From the NCBI GenBank assembly GCA_900554415.1, contig USGU01000001.1, positions 62,001 through 126,000 on the forward strand: DNA of 64,000 nt, written 5' to 3'. Made by a program: the position numbers and the translations under genes. Below, piece by piece: positions 60,595 to 64,000 of this stretch (positions are counted from its first letter, which is position 1; every line of letters begins with the position of its first letter). The DNA is from an uncultured Lachnospiraceae bacterium (GTDB lineage Bacteria; Bacillota; Clostridia; Lachnospirales; Lachnospiraceae). The notes beneath the pieces are model-generated. The model did not search any database and had not been told where the DNA came from. It was given only the letters and a program-made list of their open reading frames with translations.

Positions 60595-61251
60595 TTATTT
60601 GCAAAGCTGGAGAATTGCCTTTACCACCTCATCGATTGTCATATCGGAGCTGTCAATTAATACCGCATCCTCTGCCTGTACAAGTGGCGAAGTATCCCGG
60701 TGGATATCCCGATAATCCCGTTCTTCGATTTCTTTTTCTATTTCTGCCAGTTCACACGGAACCCCTTTTTCCTGCAATTCCAAATATCTTCTTTTTGCTC
60801 TGCAGGCAACACTTGCTGTCAGAAATACTTTCACATCTGCGTGAGGAAGAACCACGGTTCCGATGTCTCTTCCATCCATAACAACATCTTTCGCCTTTGC
60901 CAGATTTTGCTGTAAATCCATAAGTGTAGCACGTACCTTCGGAATACCAGAACTCTTAGAAGCCATATTTCCCACTGCCTCTTCGCGCAGTCTGGAAGTA
61001 ATATTTCTTCCATTTAAATAAATCTGCTGGACTCCATTCTCATATCCAAGTGTAACATCCGCATCTTCACATGCCTGTTCAATCTCTGCCACATTATCCG
61101 GCTGAATCCCTTTTTCCATAAAATGAATGGCCAGCCCGCGATACATAGCACCTGTATCTACATATATATATCCTTTTTCTTTTGCCACCTGTTTGGCTAT
61201 GGTACTTTTTCCAGCTCCGGCCGGTCCGTCAATTGCAATATTGTATCCCAT
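60595..61251 (-). CDS. cmk: cytidylate kinase
   Basis: Phosphorylates CMP and dCMP to diphosphates. 218 aa, the usual Cmk length. P-loop IDGPAGAGKSTIAKQ at 7-21, YVDTGAMYRGLAI at 30-42, MDGRDIGTVVLP near residue 124 (substrate-binding Arg-Asp) and ERDYRDIHRDTSPL near 174 are all typical. The ATG follows GAGGAG. It follows a HI0933-type flavoprotein gene by 20 bases, an association common in Clostridia. Confidence 0.96.
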   Translation of the reverse strand: MGYNIAIDGPAGAGKSTIAKQVAKEKGYIYVDTGAMYRGLAIHFMEKGIQPDNVAEIEQACEDADVTLGYENGVQQIYLNGRNITSRLREEAVGNMASKSSGIPKVRATLMDLQQNLAKAKDVVMDGRDIGTVVLPHADVKVFLTASVACRAKRRYLELQEKGVPCELAEIEKEIEERDYRDIHRDTSPLVQAEDAVLIDSSDMTIDEVVKAILQLCK

Positions 61252-61271
61252 TTTCTTCTCCTCACCTTATT

Positions 61272-62504
61272 CTACCAGATATTGCTGGCCGCAGCATAGG
61301 CCGTTGACCATGCTATCTGTAAATTAAATCCGCCGGTCACGGCATCCAAATCCAGCACTTCTCCTGCGAAATACAGTCCTTCTACTAATTTGGATTCCAT
61401 TGTGGATGGATTCACTTCCTTCACTTTAATTCCACCCTGTGTGATAATTGCCTCTTTATAATCGCGCAGTCTGGTAAGAGTCATTTCAAAATTCTTAATC
61501 AGACGAACAAATCCCTGCCGTTCTTCCTTGGAAATCACATTTACCTTCTTCTCCGAATCGATTCCGCTTTGTGCAATCATTACCGGAATTAACTTAGAAG
61601 GGAACAGCCCTCCTATGGCATTTTTGAACTGTTTATTATGATTTGCTTCGAACTCTCTGAGTACTCTCGCATCCAACTGTTCTTCTGATAAAGATGGTTT
61701 TAAATCAATACTTAACTTCAGTTCCTTTTTCCCTGTAAGTGCTTTACCTACATAAGCACTTGCACTTAATATAAGCGGTCCGCTCACCCCATAATGGGTA
61801 AATAACATTTCACCGAACTCCTGATAGAGTACTTTCTTTCCGTCCAGAATCCGGATTTCTACATTTTTCAGGGACAATCCCATCAGTTCAGGCACAAAAT
61901 ATTCTTTTGTTTCTATTGGAACCAATGATGGTCTGAGCTCTGTAACTGTATGCCCCAGTTCTCTTCCAAACCGATAGCCATCTCCCGTAGAACCGGTAGT
62001 CTGATAAGACATTCCTCCTGTACAGACAATACAGGCATCTCCTTCCACTTTAGTTCCATCTGCCAGCTTCAGAAATGCGAACCTTCCATCCCTCTGACCT
62101 ATCTTCGTCACTGTCTGGTACAAATGAACCTGAACACCCTGTGCTTTCATCTCTTTTTCCAGCACTTTAATCACATCTGAAGAATGGTCTGAGGTCGGGA
62201 ACACACGATTTCCGCGCTCTACCTTTATCTGTAATCCGATGGACTCAAAAAAGTCCATTACATCCTGATTGGTATATCCGTAAAAACTACTATATAAAAA
62301 TTTGTCGTTCGTCACAACACTTGCAAATAAGGTATCCATATCGCAGGCATTCGTCAGATTACATCTTCCTTTTCCCGTAATAAATAGCTTTTTCCCAAGC
62401 TTTTCATTTTTTTCAAATACATGCACTTCATTTCCATTGCGTGCCGCGAAAATAGAGGCTAGCATTCCTGCTGCGCCTCCACCTACAATCAGTACTTTAC
62501 TCAT
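61272..62504 (-). CDS. HI0933/BaiN family flavoprotein, copy 2
   Basis: 410 aa. VGGGAAGMLASIFAARNG (7-24), GKKLFITGKGRCNLTNAC near 36 and the C-terminal GEVLDLDAVTGGFNLQIAWSTAY (read GEVLDLDAVTGGFNLQIAW) are the family motifs. Related in architecture to the copy at 21058-22296, but clearly divergent in sequence (FDA-closing motif LDLDAVTGGFN versus VDVDGICGGYN). Substrate unknown. ATG after AAAGGA. First of the flavoprotein-cmk pair, following the RpiR-type regulator. Confidence 0.9.
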   Translation of the reverse strand: MSKVLIVGGGAAGMLASIFAARNGNEVHVFEKNEKLGKKLFITGKGRCNLTNACDMDTLFASVVTNDKFLYSSFYGYTNQDVMDFFESIGLQIKVERGNRVFPTSDHSSDVIKVLEKEMKAQGVQVHLYQTVTKIGQRDGRFAFLKLADGTKVEGDACIVCTGGMSYQTTGSTGDGYRFGRELGHTVTELRPSLVPIETKEYFVPELMGLSLKNVEIRILDGKKVLYQEFGEMLFTHYGVSGPLILSASAYVGKALTGKKELKLSIDLKPSLSEEQLDARVLREFEANHNKQFKNAIGGLFPSKLIPVMIAQSGIDSEKKVNVISKEERQGFVRLIKNFEMTLTRLRDYKEAIITQGGIKVKEVNPSTMESKLVEGLYFAGEVLDLDAVTGGFNLQIAWSTAYAAASNIW

Positions 62505-62516
62505 CTGATTTTCCTT

Positions 62517-63434
62517 TTATCTTTCTTCATTTTCCATTTTCAGTTCCACACTGTCATTTACCGGATTCAGTTCATCGCGAGAATAAACCTGATATTCATC
62601 CCAGATTTCTTCCAGTTTTCCAAGTGTGCTTATTACTTCATTCTGCTTCTTCATACAAACCGCCACCACTAACGCATTAATCACACTGAGCGGTGCAACC
62701 AGTGAATCCACAATCGATGCCATGTCGCTTCTGGCAATCAGATTACAGGAAGAATAAAGTGTCATCGGCGAGTGCACACTGTCTGTCAGCGTAATCACTT
62801 TCGCCTTTCGGTTGCTTGCAAATTCCAATGCCTTTAATGTACGCATAGAATATCTTGGAAAACTGATTCCGATTACAACTGCTTCTTCATCCACATGAAT
62901 AATCTGCTCAAAAATATCACTGGAACCATTGGCATTTACCGTAACAACATTATCAAAAATAAGATTCAGATAAAATGCCAAAAAGCTTGCAAGGGGTGCG
63001 CAGCTCCGGATTCCCACAATATAAATCTTTTTTGCATTGATAATCGTATCAACTGCCATCTCAAAGGCCTGCTGGTCAATACTCTCCATAGTCAGTTTGA
63101 TTTTCTCAATATCCGAATGCAGTACATTGGTCAAAATCTCACTCTGTGTAATTCTTCCATAAGTAACTTCCATTCTCTGAATAGAATTCAGCTTTGTACG
63201 AACCATTTCGCCCAACGCCTTCTGAAATTCCGGATATCCCTTATATCCAAGCTGTGTAGCAAACCGGACAACAGTTGATTCGCTCACTCCAACTGCCTCC
63301 CCCATCTTGGCCGCTGTCAGGAATGCTGCTTTATCATAATTCTGTCTGATGTAATCCGTCAGACGTCTTTGTCCCTTACTTAACTTCGGATATTTTTCAT
63401 CTAATCTTGCTAATAATTCATTCTGTGTACTCAC
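62517..63434 (-). CDS. MurR/RpiR family transcriptional regulator
   Basis: About 305 aa. The N-terminal helix-turn-helix domain (about 1-77) contains AAKMGEAVGVSESTVVRFATQLGYKGYPEFQ (read GVSESTVVRFATQLGY). The C-terminal SIS sugar-phosphate-binding domain (about 125-265) includes KIYIVGIRSCAPLASFLAFYL and VVIGISFPRYSM. Ligand not known; such regulators sense sugar phosphates. I chose the GTG at 63434 because GGAGG lies seven bases before it, and the frame upstream lacks support. A good promoter stands upstream. No sugar operon is next to it here. Confidence 0.9.
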   Translation of the reverse strand: MSTQNELLARLDEKYPKLSKGQRRLTDYIRQNYDKAAFLTAAKMGEAVGVSESTVVRFATQLGYKGYPEFQKALGEMVRTKLNSIQRMEVTYGRITQSEILTNVLHSDIEKIKLTMESIDQQAFEMAVDTIINAKKIYIVGIRSCAPLASFLAFYLNLIFDNVVTVNANGSSDIFEQIIHVDEEAVVIGISFPRYSMRTLKALEFASNRKAKVITLTDSVHSPMTLYSSCNLIARSDMASIVDSLVAPLSVINALVVAVCMKKQNEVISTLGKLEEIWDEYQVYSRDELNPVNDSVELKMENEER

Positions 63435-63476
63435 TGTCTTCCTCCGAGCTCCAGGCCGTGCCTGTTCACTCTCTCT

Positions 63477-63505
63477 ATTGTACCACGCAAAAATCAACTT
63501 GTAAA
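63477..63505 (-). promoter_or_regulatory. promoter of the RpiR-flavoprotein-cmk unit
   Basis: Minus strand: TTTACA (63500-63505), 17 bases, TACAAT (63477-63482). Both boxes match five of six. Transcription would start near 63470, 36 bases before the GTG. Confidence 0.7.
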
Positions 63506-63560
63506 TGTTTGCAATTTTTAATCTTATGGATATTCTGTTCTAACTTTCCCTGCTTTTGTT

Positions 63561-64000
63561 CTATACCGGATAGCTGCCATTCTCCGTATCTGCAATCGTC
63601 GTATCAATCTTTTTCATCTGTGCATCCCGATATTTAAAGAATTCCGTTGCGACCTGTGGGAACAATGCATAACTGAGGACATCTTCATCCTGCATTTTAT
63701 ACTGCGCCATTTCCTTTTCCAGCGTTTCCAGTTCATCCGGAATCAAATCCGCCGGACGGCAGGTAATGACTTCTGCGTCTTCTCCCAGAACCTTTTTCTT
63801 GACCTCTTCGTTAAACGGTTTTACCGTTGCACCATATTTACCGCTCAGTACATCTTTGGTCTCTTTGGTTGCCATCTTATAACGTTCACCCATCAGTACA
63901 TTAAACACGGCCTGAGTTCCTACTATCTGAGAAGACGGTGTTACGAGTGGTGGTTCTCCTAAATCTTTTCGTACACGCGGAACCTCTTCCAGCACTTCAT
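63561..64000 (-). CDS. oxaloacetate decarboxylase/pyruvate carboxylase subunit B, C-terminal part (cut by window)
   Basis: The frame is open to base 64000, so only the last 146 residues are seen. The visible part has RKDLGEPPLVTPSSQIVGTQA and VLMGERYKM, followed by KFNE-like PFNEEV and RPADLIPDELE, typical of the conserved carboxylase domain of OadA/PycB proteins. The biotin-carrier domain is absent from the visible end (the protein stops with ENGSYPV), so a separate biotin carrier protein is expected. Whether it decarboxylates oxaloacetate or acts in the reverse direction cannot be told from this fragment. No terminator was seen after the stop codon. Confidence 0.9.
   Translation of the reverse strand, partial: EVLEEVPRVRKDLGEPPLVTPSSQIVGTQAVFNVLMGERYKMATKETKDVLSGKYGATVKPFNEEVKKKVLGEDAEVITCRPADLIPDELETLEKEMAQYKMQDEDVLSYALFPQVATEFFKYRDAQMKKIDTTIADTENGSYPV

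Overview
The window looks like a chromosomal segment of a spore-forming, low-GC Firmicute of the Lachnospiraceae type (Clostridia). The signs are an alpha/beta small acid-soluble spore protein with a sigma-G-type promoter, AAGGAG-type ribosome binding sites on almost every gene, a selenocysteine-dependent glycine reductase operon, and several family-restricted proteins (DUF5716, DUF5717, DUF5662). No mobile element, CRISPR array, prophage or rRNA was seen. About 61 protein genes and one tRNA are supported; nearly all lie on the minus strand.

Region 1-8.6 kb (minus): the 3' part of an M20/PepV-type dipeptidase, D-aminoacyl-tRNA deacylase, a cytidylate-kinase-like protein, and a division/envelope cluster (radical SAM protein, HlyD-like membrane protein, YggS, SepF, YlmH, LspA, RluD-type pseudouridine synthase). 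This cluster resembles the ylm-lspA region of Bacillus. Region 8.7-19.3 kb: a lone DUF378 gene on the plus strand, then a long shape/division operon read radC-mreB-mreC-mreD-PBP2-minC-minD-minE-rodA-mgsA-dacF. It combines the elongation machinery, the Min septum-placement system and a carboxypeptidase. Region 19.4-33 kb: mutS-mutL-miaA-methionine-gamma-lyase-like-two flavoproteins, preceded by miaB and a CmpB-type membrane protein, then DUF5662 and an orphan sugar-binding lipoprotein. Region 33.1-38.1 kb: DUF1292 (plus), a UvrD-like helicase, gltX and a two-gene threonine/serine exporter.

Region 38.2-46.6 kb is the metabolic centrepiece: grdX-grdE-grdB-trxB-trxA-grdA-grdC-grdD, preceded by a glycine riboswitch with an intrinsic terminator and closed by a strong terminator. 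GrdB and GrdA each contain an in-frame UGA that must be read as selenocysteine, so each gene appears split in a simple ORF search. GrdE has the Asn-Cys cleavage site that produces the pyruvoyl group. The dedicated thioredoxin has a GCVPC active site. Glycine is thus sensed by RNA and reduced to acetyl phosphate, with electrons delivered from NADPH through TrxB and TrxA.

Region 46.6-52 kb holds the best candidate for an undescribed system: a three-gene operon coding for a 1094-aa DUF5717 protein (beta-sandwich ends, helical-repeat middle), a 426-aa DUF5716 protein with a divergent Hsp70/actin-like fold, and a 253-aa TPR-like protein. Region 52.1-55.7 kb (plus): a class II aminotransferase, a SpoIID-like/peptidoglycan-binding protein, a YoaK (DUF1275) membrane protein and the spore SASP. 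Region 55.8-64 kb (minus): tRNA-Thr(CGU), recG, yloV (fatty-acid-kinase-like), yloU (Asp23), rpmB, cmk, a second HI0933/BaiN flavoprotein, a RpiR-type regulator, and the 3' end of an oxaloacetate decarboxylase/pyruvate carboxylase subunit cut by the window edge.
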